Part shown: positions 34,561 through 48,296 of the stretch, piece after piece
Numbering within the stretch: position 1 is the stretch's first letter
How the letters are laid out: the number at the start of each line of letters is the position of its first letter
Source: Streblospio benedicti
Lineage: Eukaryota > Annelida > Polychaeta > Spionida > Spionidae
NCBI GenBank assembly: GCA_019095985.1
Contig: CM032666.1
Location: forward strand, 58,173,284-58,237,283
Direction: 5' to 3'
DNA: 64,000 nucleotides
Translations under genes and position numbers: made by a program
Notes under the pieces: generated by a model
What the model was told of the DNA's origin: nothing
Database searches by the model: none
Seen by the model: only the letters and a program-made list of their open reading frames with translations

Positions 34561-35249
34561 GATCGCTCTCGTTTTTTACGTCTGCGCGAAAAACGACGAA
34601 TTGCGGGGTGCGAATTAACGTCTGTCTAAACAGTCGGCAGCTTTTGGGGGATTTATGGACACAAAGCTATCTTTTTATTGGCAACAACATGTGAACATGA
34701 TGATAATCGCTTTGGCACAGAGCAGAGGATTTGTTTCTCCAAGTCTTTGAGCAATTGTTTGGCTGGCTACATAGCCCATATAGACACCGGAGGTGGGGGC
34801 TCGAACTCAAATGGCTCGAACCTACTCGGTCTATTACCGAGGTTCACATATGACAGTCGCTATCGATATTTCAGACATCTTGGTGGAACTAATAATTTAC
34901 ACGGGCAGATCCAGGTTTTTTTTTTTCTTCATGTTCTTTTTTTTGAAAGTTTTTATTGTTTTTATTAATCTCTCATTTATATTTTTGCTGTTCTTTTTTC
35001 TGTTACTTTTCTACCTTCAAAGTAATTACAAATTACCAAAAAAGGTTTTAAAGTTGTGTGATCCTTTTAACTGTTTTCGAGGCTGTTCTCCTTTTCAAAC
35101 GTTTTTGAAAAATGGCAGAAAAAGAACAAAGTAAAGCCATCTGCTACATACCAAATACATTACAATAAATTTTTGATTAAAACGTTAATAAATATTTTGA
35201 TTACAATTAAAAAAAAAAACGTTAATGCAGAAATATATAACTTTATAAA

Positions 35250-35595
<346 letters not shown>

Positions 35596-35624
35596 TGAAA
35601 GAGAATGGAAATTACCGCACTATG

Positions 35625-35905
35625 ACGTGATGCCTGGCGTCAGACGGCATCAATCACCGCCTGCGACCCGGAGTGACGGACCCCAGCCTGGAGGCCACGC
35701 TGGTGATGAAATGCGAGGGGAGAAGGCGGAGCTCGTGCCCACGTACGTCCAGGTGCACGTGGACACCATCCGCGTGAACGAAGCTGAAGAGTCGGCAGTC
35801 GGCTGCAGACGAGAGGGAGGCCCGGGACATGCTGGAGGACGGTTACGACGAGGAGGATGCACATGGGGATTTTAGGGGAGACGGCGCCTATGACAGTGGT
35901 TGCTT
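35625..35905 (+). pseudogene. GC-rich island with coding-like composition, origin unknown
   Basis: Directly after CA block 3, about 280 bases become sharply GC-rich and CpG-rich. More than one frame has coding-like content, for example KAELVPTYVQVHVDTIRVNE in the frame from 35627 and DMLEDGYDEEDAHGDF in another. No family is recognised and no clean splice sites bound it. It is probably a decayed coding fragment or a CpG island. Confidence 0.3.
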
Positions 35906-37830
35906 GGTGATATGCCAAGATAAAATTTTAGGGGTGAAAAATAGGTCCCCTGCATATGATTACGTATGCAGACTGTTATCATGCACCAAACAAACACAAT
36001 CAGCATTAATGAGCAGCTATAATTGTTGCTGAAAAATCCCAACACAACGTCAAACACCATTGCAAATGAACAAATTTGATGCCTGGCCGCAAACCACCAC
36101 GCAGAACAAATCTGCCCCCCCAACCCCCACCAACACCACCCACCAAAGAGGACATCTTTATGGCCTATGCTTGTGTAGGGATATTGTTTTCAAATCACCC
36201 TAAATTAGCACCAGTTTCCTACGGTCTGTCACTCGGGCAATGAAATCGTTATTACGCTTGTTTATGCGCTGTTTGACGCTCTCTCTCCAGGTGAAATTTC
36301 ACGTCAACATGTTCTTCTTTTTGTTGCAATCTCTTGAGATGAAATATGACGTGGAGTTTTGAAAGAGATGAATTGTTTAACTACATGTGAGGACAGATTC
36401 TTAGCGCTTATATTGTAGCTGCTTTCAGAGTGTTTTAGCTCATAAATCAATTTAAGCGTTTTGAAAATAGCCACAGGCACCTGTCTCATAATATACGGAC
36501 ATAAATATAGGAGTGTTTACTCTTATCCACGAAGTGTTCTCATTATAAAGGTGGCATCAATGGGAGGTAATGCTAAATGCAACTTGAATATGAACAGACA
36601 TGATAACTTTACATACAACATGCCCGCAAACATTCAACAGAAAGCTACCTTTATTAATTAGATAATTGGAAGTGGTGACTCAGCAATGTGACCTCTACAA
36701 ATCCGACCAGTCGATGTCGCCAGAAAATATGTTTCCCTGTCTCGTTCAGGACATTAAAAACTCTTTGTTAATAGATTAATTGTTTGACCTTCACTGCACT
36801 TTAGCACTACATACAAATTATACAGAATGATGGGCTTGACTTAGAAGTAACAGAAAGATGACAGGCATTTTGAGAGACTTTCTAATGGTATATATTGTAG
36901 ATTTGAGAGCACGTCACAAAATGAGAATAAAGAATGTCATTGAAGTTTCTATTAGTGCTTTAAAAAAACTAAAACTAAATGGTCGTACATAGTTCTTAAA
37001 CGTATAAACTTCAATAGAAATGAACGTAACTCTTTATTCAATTTATACAGCAATGTTGTTAGTCTATGAAAAAAAACTGCTGAGGGAAGCAGGGAAGATT
37101 AGGAAGACATCACAGCATCGAATGCACATCTAGTTACCTTTGACAAAGACCAGACTATATGCAAATGTTTCTATGTGTAAAATGTTTCTATTTGTAAATG
37201 AGTTGAACAATTATTTGTTCAAGTTTTACTCTTGTTTAAACTATCTACGTGTACCAATTTACCTAAAAAAACTCACCTGCAAAAATCGTTCACTGTTACT
37301 AGTTTAAAGAGTAAAAATCGACAGGACTTAATGACCAGGGAAATAGAATACTAAGTAAATAACTAGCTGAAAAGACAATAGCAGCATAACAAGGTGATTA
37401 AATAGATAACTAGGTGACCATTGGTCAACCGAAGCCATGTTAGCAAACGGCAGCAGAGTGGACCATTTGGTTGGTTTGTTTGATAACCCACCGAACGTTT
37501 AGCAATAAAATGGTAGTTGTTTATTCACCTAACAAAGGTAACTGCGTCAGTTGATGCGACTATCATGTATAATATCTATGGAATATAGATTTGGGTAGAT
37601 AAAAATATAGAAATAAAAAAATTCTTCAAATATGAGAAACTAGATCTACATCTACATCTTTTTTCAAAGTCCCGTTCAAAAAAGCCATGTCTAAAAGATC
37701 ACATCCAGTGATCCAGTTGCCTTTCGTTGACACAGACGTAAAATAGCATAACAAGATGATAAAATAATTAACTATCTAACTACGGGTCAATGGGTCAGCA
37801 GGGGTCAATAGCAGCAGCCACAGAACAAGA
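35906..37830. other. Intergenic, no recognised feature
   Basis: AT-rich upstream region of the SAM gene. A weak inverted pair (GAAGTTTCTATT / CTTCAATAGAAA) lies near 36945-37025. Nothing else supported. Confidence 0.4.
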
Positions 37831-37839
37831 AGCAAACGA

Positions 37840-38100
37840 CACTTTGCTGTCAGTCGCCGTCGCCGCATAAAAACAGCCGCTACTCGATTGAACCGTTCAG
37901 TCGGCGCCGGCGTCGTCACCAGTCTACACGTCGTCGTCCTGCCGCGCTCTGTCTATCCGCGCAGAAAATAGCGCCTTCTGTCTATCCGTCACCTTTTCTC
38001 TCACAGTCTGTCTATCTCGGGATTGCGTCACCGATGATCGACAGGTGGGGAGCTGTCAATCACTGACGGATTAGCAGAGCGATATTTGCAGGTGGCTGGA
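37840..38100 (+). promoter_or_regulatory. CpG-rich promoter of the SAM-domain gene
   Basis: A local CpG-rich block in AT-rich surroundings. CATAAAAAC at 37866 sits about 32 bases before an initiator-like TTCAGTC (A at 37899), a plausible TATA/initiator pair. CTGTCTATC occurs three times at about 30-base spacing (37949, 37978, 38008). Confidence 0.5.
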
Positions 38101-38571
38101 TTAAGTGTGTTGTGTGTGAAATGTGGCAAAAGTTAAGTGATTTCTGGGTCTGAGCATCAAATTGGATACAAATTTCCTTCAAGGATATAATGTGATAATA
38201 TCTTAGTCTGGTTTAACTTATTTTTGGAAGTGATACATTACTTGAAACTGTCATTTTTGGAACACAACTGTTGATAGGATGCACATTTTCAGAAAGGATA
38301 TGAAATAAAGACAACATTTTAGTGTTTTAAATTGTTTAATTTAGTGCTTAATTTCATCAATAAACGCAGTGTTGGAATTTGAATTCTATTATTTACACAT
38401 CTGGATACCAAAGCTTACAGCAAATATTGAATGGATACCAAACTGTGCTAAATTGGTGAATATCAATATGTGTCATGTGGAAATATTTACACATCTCGGA
38501 TAATCGGGTCAGGTGAAAAATGAAAAGTGTTCATCGTTTTACCACGATCCCGGTGAGGTAATACCGTGACG

Positions 38572-39261
38572 ATGGCTGCCAGCCTCGACGACGACATTGT
38601 GGAGCTGTGGTTGCGCTCCCTGGGGTGTGTGCAGTACACGCAGAGCTTCCTCGACAATGGCTACGACGACCTGGAAATCTGCAAACAAATCGGCCATCCC
38701 GACTTGGACGCGATCGGCGTTGAAAAGCCCCAGCATCGGACGGAAATACTCCGAGCGGTAAAAATGCTCAGAGAGAAGGGCGGCACGCATGTGTACTTCA
38801 TTCTGGAGAACATAAACGCGCCGGGTAAGGATTCGATCCAAGAAACGGAGCTTTGCAGCATCGACGAGGAGGATTCGGATGATGAGGAGGATTGCTCCGC
38901 GTCGGATCGCCTGATTTCGAGCTCCGAGGCTGAAGTCCACGTGGACTCGGATCTGTACATGGATGAGTTGGAGGCTGTGAGACTTGGAGGGTTCGATCTT
39001 CTGGAGGAAAGATGTGACGTCGCGCGAAACGATGAAAATACCACGAATAATAACACGAAAGGCTCGGATTCGGATTTCGCTTCACAAACGAGCTCGTGTA
39101 ATGGCAGTTTGGACAGGATTTCCACGATCAATTCCAATTCGACGAACTCTGGAGGATCGGTACCGAAAACCTCGCGGAATTCGACGACGAGCAATTCGGT
39201 TTCATCGTCGTCACAGGCTTCACGAGGATCGAGTAGCAACAAAGGCAGCCGCTGTCACTCG
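38572..39261 (+). CDS. SAM-domain protein (SAMD5/SASH1 type), first coding exon
   Basis: 230 codons in phase 0 to the donor TCG|gtaagt at 39262. Start ATG at 38572 (gtgacgATGG), with an in-frame TGA at 38554. Residues 8-69 form a SAM domain very like human SAMD5 and the first SAM of SASH1: [39 protein letters not shown], then VYFILE matching the SAMD5 LYFTLE. Residues 95-230 are acidic and then Ser/Asn/Thr-rich, probably disordered. SAM domains mediate protein oligomerisation and scaffolding. The SAM at the very N-terminus fits SAMD5, while the long Ser-rich region suggests a larger protein. No later exon was found in the remaining 24.7 kb. Confidence 0.9.
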
Positions 39262-39883
39262 GTAAGTTATTTACATGATAACACAATGATTGAATCTGTC
39301 GTCGAGACTTCAACAAGGGCTTGTTTGACGTGCGAGTCAAAAGATTGCGCCTCTGTCATTCGAATGTGATTATGTATGTAAACATCATCTCGGAATTGTA
39401 AGACACGATTGTTGACTTACACCGGCTAACGCTATGTCAGGAATGGCAGGTTTTAGGAAGGTTTTTGTGATAGTTTCAATGGCCTGCAGCCATGCGTTTG
39501 TATTGGTGTGTATCATCCCTATAGTTTGCCATTCATCTACATGTAGGCTATCATTACGACATTCCTGTTATTTCATTGAACCTTTACTACAACAGCCCAA
39601 TATGCTATGATTTCGAATGTAAAAGCAGCAAGTCGATTGATCGGTAACTAGACACTGTTATTAGCCCTGTGCACCGAATGCCGTCCTGTCTTTAATGACA
39701 TGGTGTCACGAGGCATTAGGGCGGAGGCAGATGGAATATAGGCGGCAGTTGTGTGTCGAGGTGTCTCCGTGAATGAAGCATTGCTATTTCATGGACGTTT
39801 CAATATTACAATGATTCTTTGTCTTCTAATTTACTTAAGCTTCAATTATTATCATATTCATTCCTTGGTATTAACAGCGCAAC

Positions 39884-39980
39884 CTGTCCATGTGGGCACC
39901 TCCAATTAATGACACCTGTTTTATGTTAACGCTTTTATTTCTACCAAAGTTGTCCACATAAGACAGGTTCAACTGTAGTA
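39884..39980. mobile_element. Short repeat with AACCTGTCCAT / ATAAGACAGGTT ends, copy 1
   Basis: Begins AACCTGTCCATGTGGGCACC and ends GTTGTCCACATAAGACAGGTT, then CAACTGTA: roughly inverted ends. A related copy lies at 41590-41740. Confidence 0.5.
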
Positions 39981-41589
39981 AAAATGTTTTTATAGATAAT
40001 AGAAGTGAATGTGAGAAAAATGGGTCATTCACTCATAAACGTTTGAGCAAGCAAATTATTTGAGCATTTTCATTTCAAACAAGATGAGAACATTTCTGTG
40101 TGAAAAATCTAAATGAGTGCGAAGCCAACTGAAGCTTTTTTCACCACACGTCTGCACTGCATCATCGCAGTGCTGTCCTTTTAACTTGAGCCGGAATGAA
40201 AATATGTGATTGCCAACAGTAACGTCTGTGACAGGAATCACCCAGACTATCAGCTTTATGGCCACAATGGCTTTAAAAAATGCATTCACATGTCTCTGAA
40301 TTAGCTACGACGTGTTTTTTATCAATCGTAGTACTGTGACATCGTAGGATTTAAAATGCCAGTTTTGTCAGGCATTTATGAACATGTTATCATTGTTATT
40401 AGTCGACTATCAGTAGTAATAACAGTCGACAGTGGTTCCCAGAGACTATTGCGGTCAGATCGGTGATTTTATTAGCTTATTATAAACACAGTCAATTATT
40501 TGACACTGATTCTTTATGAGAATCTGCATGAATATACTTGTAACAATGTTGTTCTATAATAATAGTGATATCAACTTGACGATCATAATGCATAGCAATT
40601 AGGCTTTTATAATAATAGCAGTGACATAATAGAGATTTTTAAATGGTAAATAATAATGTATTTTGATTGATGAAGGTTTTTAGTCATTTTAGATTTTTTT
40701 CAAGGCTAGTAAGTTCATATTTGATTATAAAAGACAGAATTGATTTATATCAGATATAACATGATTATTATGTGGTTTGCGAAATGTAACTATTTTCTTG
40801 AAGCCAGACATAGCCTCAAAGTGTTTATGTATGAAACTATGAAATGCTTTACATTTCTAAATAGTTGATCGAAGCTCTAAAAATATTTTGAGCTTATAGC
40901 TGAAATTTCACTTTGGCTGTCAGCAATTACTTAACACATATATTTTATCTGCACTCCATTCAAAGAAATCGTTCAAATATTAGTGTACATCATTTATACA
41001 TTTGCTGAGATACGCCGCGTAACTTTTCTGAGGGTATACACATTGACCGAGTTTGTATTTAGCCTCCAAGTAAATTGAAAATTCCACACTTTGCATTTTT
41101 GTGTGTTCTGAATCATTTCACATTTACATGGCTTCAAATTAAAAAGACTTGACAAACATCGGATCATGTATATCAAATATCGGAGGAAATGTGAGGATTC
41201 ATCCGTGGTGGCCAAATTTGCTGTTATATTTCCAATATTTGTATGTATATAGCAAAATAAACATACATGGACATGACAAAACAAGACTGAAAAGTTTTAG
41301 AATAACAATTCTGCTAGATTTATAAACTTCTGTCCACTAGGACAAGTTTACCATGATTTTTGAAGTGTGTTTGTTCGATATTTACAATTGGACTAATAGA
41401 TGCTCAAATAGAAGTGAATACGTGGAGGTTCAAATTTCCAACCTCTTGACATATAGCGTCTTTTTTACGTCTGCAAATACATGAGGTGTTTTCTCAACTT
41501 GCTGAAGATCTTGACAAACTTTGGGTTATATTCCGTGGGAATCAATTATATTTCAAATGGATCAATTTTAATAGTCAACAAATAATCAG

Positions 41590-41740
41590 TGGAACCTGTT
41601 CATTTGGACACATCCGATTTAAGGACACCTGTCTTATGTGGACACTTTTCACTTTCTATCTTTCCTGTATATCTTGTATACAGTGGAAGTTTTTCACTCC
41701 TCCCGCATGTGTCCAACTGTTAACATACGTTCCATTCAAG
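41590..41740. mobile_element. Short repeat with AACCTGT ends, copy 2
   Basis: AACCTGTTCATTTGGACACA, then GGACACCTGTCTTATGTGGAC, matches copy 1 at 39.9 kb in order and spacing. Confidence 0.45.
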
Positions 41741-44700
41741 TCAAGAGTTGCAAGAGATATATTTTAAACTGAGAACTGAGAATTCAGTACATGAGTATAT
41801 ACAATGAACTTACAAATAGATGGCAATTTTAAATAACATAGAAAATGTCTGTGGAAAGGAAAAAGTAACTTTCTTCAGTACAAGACGTGTTCACATGCAA
41901 GCGAGGGTCAGACAGTCCCCAATATTGGTGCAGAATCAGCTGTGGTATTGTAGCCTTTGTTATTCTAGGGTCAGATACTCCCGAAAATTGAAGCAGAATC
42001 GGCCACAAAGCGGAACATTTTTGTATCACAGACTTATCTTTTAACCTAGAACCATGTTTCAACCTTCATCTTAAAACGAATTCTCCATTATCTTCGTTCC
42101 CTTCGACCACATCATGAACATACATCATTTGGCTATCTCAAATATGAACAATCTCGAGCATTTTACTGTTCTCCCTACAGCTTCCAGATAAACAGTTTCT
42201 ACTTTATGTCACATCAGTAGACATTCTGGGATGAACATTCGTGACTGTGAGACTGGGGCTTAGACTACAACACACAGACAGACGGGTTCATTTTGGCTGA
42301 ACAAAGCAAAAGTCACTTTTTTTCTCCTTCGAGACTAAATTCCAAAGTCTCGCCAACTGTTGGTCATTGACAGACGATATTGGTGACATTCAGTCAAACC
42401 TCTGTTTATACTACCTCAAACTGTCGCAATATAGAGATGGTCTCTTTATAGAAGTTTACAGCTGTCTTTTTCTGAAGGTTTGCGACCATAAGAAATGGTC
42501 TTATTATAGAGATTGAGAAAAAATTTAATATGACCTCGCTGTTGAGAAAACTCGGTCACTGGCTCCATGTTCTCAATAGAGAGGTGGTCTCTTTGTGGAT
42601 GGTGATGTTTCTCCTAATGGAAGTTTAGGACTAGAAAATGGTACCATTAGAGCTGTTCTCTTTACACAGGTGGTCTTAATTGGAGAGTCCACTGTACACC
42701 TTTATTAAGTTGACTTAAAACAGAAATACTCTCAAACATTTTGGTCATTCTAAACTAGTTAACTCTCAATGACCATTATAATAAGATGTTATCTACAGAT
42801 GACAGTTCTTTGTTGATAAACTCTCCCAAATTGCTCTTTTCAAAGGGAAAACTTCACTGTTTTGACTTATCAAAAGTTGAAGGCTGTCTAAAGCCTGTAC
42901 AAAAATGTAAATCGTCCTTGAGCATTTTTTGACCGGAGATGTTAAGTCCAATATTTAGTTAGTACTTGAAGCCTACATCAAAATATATGCAAATCTGCAA
43001 ACACTTATCACTCCAATCTCCTTATATATTTACTGATGTATTATAGTGGATCATTTGTTTGTCGTGAACATTGAATTTGTCTTCACTCTGTTAGTATCTC
43101 TTGTTTAACGATATAATTGATTGTCAGGGCACAAAATGCTTCCTCATGTCTTTAGAGCTCATTATTCAATTGACAACTTATTGAAAAGATATTGAAACCA
43201 TCCAGTCAGGGTAGAGTATGATATAGATTTCCGTAGACTGATGATGCATAGAATAGATGGTCTGTAATGCCTAAAATCAAACAACTTTCACGTGTCAATA
43301 CATTTCATTGATTGCCATTCTTCAACCGAAGGTGAATGTTTTGGAATAAGCTATGATTTTCCCTGTCTGATGTTTCTGAAGCCCCACCAATGCTTCGTCC
43401 ACCCGTTGAATGCACGTTTTAAGGACAAATTCGTTGAGTGTAGGCAGTAGGCAAAACATTGTACAAGCTCCAGTGAACAAATTGCTGGAATATGTTCATC
43501 TTTTGCGCAAATATTGTAACAAAGACATTACTGGTGGTGAAACTTTCCCCTAAATCAACAGAATTGGCTGATTTTGTTATTAATCTCATTGATTCTTTCT
43601 GTGGCGTTGTCTTATTTGCAGAAGGTGGTCATGTTGAAATATCTCTCATGATCGCACGATCTTTTCGATTGACATTCAAATATAAATAGTTTTCAACAGT
43701 TATCCCATGATTTTTTTTAGTTACATTTGAAATTTGAAATTTTGAAAATTTGCATTCAAATCTGACATCCTTTTTTAATTATCTGAAAAGAAGGTTTTAA
43801 GCTTTCTTAGTCAATAAATTAATATGACTAGTTTTAAAAGAAATTTAAATCAAAACAAATGTGAAAAAGACTTGATTTTGCTACAACTCATCCACTAGTT
43901 AGCCTAAACTATGCTACTACAAGCTGATAATTAACGTTCATTAATCTGAACATTAATTGCTGAAGTTACCCATGAAACAAGCGCCTTTTGTTTTAGCGGG
44001 TGTTTTCTGTGCCTGAGGCGTGTGGTGATTCTACGAAATGATCGATAATGACATAGTAAAAATACATCATGATGTGCAATGCAACTTCCAAGTAAGCCGA
44101 GATATTGTAGAGCTAGAGTGCTGCCATCTAAATACAGGAGTCTATGCTGCTGTTTTGCTATTTATTGCTAGACGAGTGGGGAATCCTCAAAACCATATCA
44201 CACTTTTTACGCAACAGGTTGCTGGTATCTAGGTCTACATAATCTATACCTTCATGAACTCTACTGAGACCCCTTGAAGCCACATGTGGTCTCAATAGAG
44301 AGGTTCTCATTATTTTGTATGAATATACTTAAAGAGATTGCAGCAAGCCCTCCATAAACAGACCACTTCTCTATTGATACCATTTGCAACCAGCTCCCAG
44401 GGTGGTCTCTATAGAGAGGTTCTAGTGTATTTTGGCGTCCCAAACGTCCGTAAGACCACCACAAATCTCCACAAAGCGACCATCTCTCTACTGGGACTAC
44501 TTGATCTCAGCCGTGGGTGGTCTCTATACAGAGGTTGCCCTGTCTATTGTAACTCACCTCCTGCTCTCTCGCCAGGTGGGGGAATAATCATAATAATTAC
44601 AGTTTTTAGTGACACACACACTCCAATTATGTTATTAGAGGCGACCAGCTCGTCTTGCTAATGGGACTATCATTTACTGACATTGTATGCAATGTTTGAT

Positions 44701-44984
44701 ATAAGAAATAGTAGCTTTATACTGACCTAGGGTTTTATTTGATTATTTGAGTCCCGCCAGTGACTGTGATACAAGACTATTGATGTGGACACAGAATCTT
44801 CTATGTCAAAATGTTCCTAACCGAATTTTTGGTGGCCTATCTAGGTCGTTCTAACTCATAGAGCCAAATCACGTCTGTGCTCTGAATGAATGCAATCTGA
44901 TGTGATGTGAATATAGCCGGGTAAAACAGATTGATCCAGGTCTGTATCACGTATGTCTATAGTAGACAAGAAGGCAACATACAC

Positions 44985-45085
44985 ATGTCTAGCTTCGTGG
45001 CATCAGTTTGCTGTTTGGGATGATGGTATCATTCTGGTATCACAACCTTGGGGTCGTGAGTTTGAGTCCTGTCAGGGCCACTTGA
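44985..45085 (+). repeat. Possible second tRNA-derived SINE head
   Basis: TGGTATCATTCTGGTATC and GTCGTGAGTTTGAGTCCTGTC are spaced like worn A and B boxes. Confidence 0.3.
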
Positions 45086-46259
45086 TGTGGTCAAATGGAA
45101 GCTTAAGGCTGTGTAAAACCTGTCTTCAGCTATATATGTGTCTATCGTGGTAGAAATATGCTTGGTTAATGGTTGAAAGATGTAATGTGTGAGAGAAGGT
45201 TGAAAAGTCTTTAGTTTTATTCGTAAGATTTCGTAAGATCGAACAAAGAGAACTAACACTTAACTATACCGGAGGGGTGATGAAATGGGTAGGTGTTTTC
45301 GTTTTGACAATATACAACGCATTAGAAGTACTAATTTAACTGTTACATATACAATTATACATTATTACAAACAAATTATAAAGCAGTTATTTTCTACAGA
45401 AGCTAGTGTCATAATTTGCTTATATTGCAACCGCCAGCTACTGAAGTAATTATACAGATGCTAAATAACGATGTAGAAATGATAATAGTAAGTCAGTATC
45501 AGGTAATGACTTTGACCTGTGCCAACTTACTTTCTGCATGACCCCAAGCAGTCGGAATCTATTGACACCTACAGGCTCTCACAAAAACATAACACATCTC
45601 TATCAAATTCGCCTGGGGCTTTAAATCTGTCTTAATACAGAGGTGGTCTCTGTATGTAGGTTCAGGTTGTGTGTTATTCAAGGTTTGGGACTATGAGGTG
45701 TGGTCTTATTACAGAGGTGGTCTCGACAGAGAGGTGGTCTCTGTACAGAGGTTGTGCTGTATGTCCTAGTGACAGTTTTTATGAGCTGGGTGGTCGTCTG
45801 TTTTCATATTCATGTCAATAATGTGATGATGCTGGTTTGGTTAAGATTTGGCATTTTTAAACATGTTGTTTGAAAGCTGAAATCATTTGATTGATGGAGA
45901 TTTAAGGCATACTATATGTAAATTGTAAATTGATAAGCATGGGCTCAGGAATATAGAACTCTGCCAGAATTCAAGATTGAAATTATGTCTGTATTCAAGT
46001 CTTAAATCTTTACAAAGTGAAAAAAAGTCTGAGAGTCTGTAAAAGAGTTCAACGGCCATCTTTATTTGCCCAAAAACCCATTTTCTGTTCGTAGCTCAAC
46101 TCCCTAAAACTTCTGCAAATTCAAGATGACATGATATATAGCGAATTGGTTGATGCAAATCCGGGTGTCTGGGTGGATCTGGGGAATCCGGATCGCGGAA
46201 ACTGCTCCAGATTCTGTGGGTAGACATTTGAGTGCACTGGGTGAGAGCAATGATTCATA

Positions 46260-46437
46260 CCTTATCATGGAATAATTTTCTATAAATCCAGAGTTTAAAC
46301 TTACAATTCTTTACACCTTACATCGTGCAACACCTACGTTTGATGACATTCTTGAAAATGGTCTTCAGAAGCTAAGACAGAAAACTTAGAATTGTAAGTT
46401 TAAACTATGGATTTATCCAAAATTATTCTATGATATA
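46260..46437. repeat. Fold-back repeat with about 50-bp arms
   Basis: CAGAGTTTAAACTTACAATTCT near 46290 faces AGAATTGTAAGTTTAAACTATG near 46388; the arms extend outward through AATAATTTT...ATAAATCC. The loop is about 75 bases. Confidence 0.7.
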
Positions 46438-47274
46438 TATCAGCAGAAAATCTGATGATATTGTATGATACCTGATGATTCATATTGACTAAACATGACA
46501 CCAGTTTTTGGTGTTGCACCCATGTGCCCCCACTTTTGTAAAAACCCGGCTTTGCTAGTGTTAAATCGCCAGTGTATGCAGAGTTAACGTCTTCACCTTG
46601 TGAGGTGCGGGGAAACACCCTGGTATTGTGATTTATCAATGCTAACAGAACCAAGTGATGTGCCCCGAGTTTTACTGGGTGTCAGGATGTAGGGAGTGTG
46701 AAAAACTAACAACGACAAAGTAGGTGCTGGGAGCAGGTGCTATGGGCAGGTGCCTTAAATGTAGATTTTACAAGCTTATGATGGGTGTGTTTTTTTGTTG
46801 GTGTTAGCCTGGTTGGCAGTGATCCTAGTTTTATGATGATGTCATGATAGATAAGTTTTTATATAACGAAAAGAATAAATCATAAATATGTCAAGATTAT
46901 GTCAAGCAAAAGATTTGATTGTTTCATCATTATTTAGATCTTTTTATTTAAATAATGATATTGGCAGTCAATCCCTTTTTCATCTGTTATTTCAAATACA
47001 TATAAAGTGAAAACAAGTTTTCAATTATAAAACTGTAGAATATGATAGAAAAGGAATAACAATATTGACACAAACCGATAGGTCGTGCATTTTATTGCAA
47101 TTACGATGTGTTTAAAAGTTCCATTAAAGATGAGTCATGAATTCTTGGAAATGAAGATGTGACGAGAGGATAAATAGGGCGATATCGTCGTTCTGTTACC
47201 ATAGTTACGACACTCCAATGTCAACAGGGCCGCCCTTTAACACAAATTACCCCACAAAGTACAGGAGAACCTAT

Positions 47275-47500
47275 AAAAAGGGGTCTTCCATTTATTATGG
47301 CCCAGGGTTGAGGTATGAGAACATGAAACCATATTTTGGTAAGATTTTCAGAGCCTCAGCCTAATTGCAAATTTGTGTGAAAATTTCAGTCTCCACCTTT
47401 CTTCTAAAATTACTACCAATCTTCCTTGCCATCCTTAAAAGTGCATCCGAGAGTTTCAAAGTTTTTCAGACGCCTCTCCCCCCACCCTCCAATTTTTTTT
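47275..47500 (+). repeat. Dispersed repeat, copy A (relative at 54070-54260)
   Basis: CCATTTATTATGGCC, GAGGTATGA, GAAACCATATTTTGGTAAGATTTTCA, ACTACCAATCTT and GCATCCGA recur in order at 54.1 kb. Family unknown. Confidence 0.6.
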
Positions 47501-48125
47501 ATACAGCTTAAAATAAGCTGTAATTTAACACAATGGGTGTCCAGACTTTACAAAGCACTTTGAGTGTAAACCTGCCATCCATCATGGTAAATTTGAGCTT
47601 ATCTTAGGCTGTGCAATACAAGCACATTAATTACTTGGAATATGGTCTCTTTATGGAGGTTCGTATTTGTGGTGTCTTTATGAAGGTATAGGATCGTGAA
47701 ATATATGTTTATTTTATAGAAGTGGTCTCTTTATGGAGGTTTGGGTCCGTGAAATATGGTTTATTTATAGAGGTGGTTTCTTCATGGAAGTGGTCTTGTT
47801 TGGAAATTCTAGAGTAATGTGGGTTGAGAAGAAACTTGAGCAAAGGTTTTCATTGTTAGTAATTTTGAGTCATTTTGTGTGCGATGTGAAATATACATCA
47901 TGTAAGTTTTATTTGTATGCATGTTTCATGTCTCTGATGCACTATATTCGCAATCCCTAAATTGATCTATTCAATATTCATATTGGAAACATATAAATGG
48001 AAATTCGTCCATCCCCAGTACTTTCTGATCCGCTGGAATGGAGAATTATTCATGAATTAGAGGGAGACTGTGTCAGGTGGAAGGTTGCTGGACCAATTAA
48101 CACTGATCTAAAACTAATGGCAATT

Positions 48126-48296
48126 ACTGTACAACCTGCAATTTAAACCACCTCAATATGAGATCACCTCTTTAATAAGACCACTTTTTGGGGCTCCAAA
48201 CCTCCAATAATCAAACCTTCGTACAGCAACCACCTCTCTATGGACACTACTTGAGGTAGGTCCCACAGGTGGTCTTGATAGAGAGGTTCTACTGTG
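48126..48296 (-). mobile_element. Element copy, end to end
   Basis: From TGTACAACCTGC to GATAGAGAGGTTCTACTGTG; internal words AATAAGACCACTTTTTGGGGCTCC and CCACCTCTCTATGGACAC in the reverse orientation. Confidence 0.75.

Noticed and set aside
34678-35134. Overlapping 96- and 113-codon frames after the CRE palindrome
   Set aside because: The second half is T-rich and gives only Phe/Leu runs; no family similarity.
38661-39242. Minus-strand 193-codon frame
   Set aside because: Antisense of the SAM exon; Ser/Glu bias comes from the plus-strand codons and there is no family match.
44255-44552. CRISPR-like array from repeated GAGACCACC words
   Set aside because: Spacing and words are irregular, the ends are inverted, and the genome is animal; these are internal words of a transposable element.
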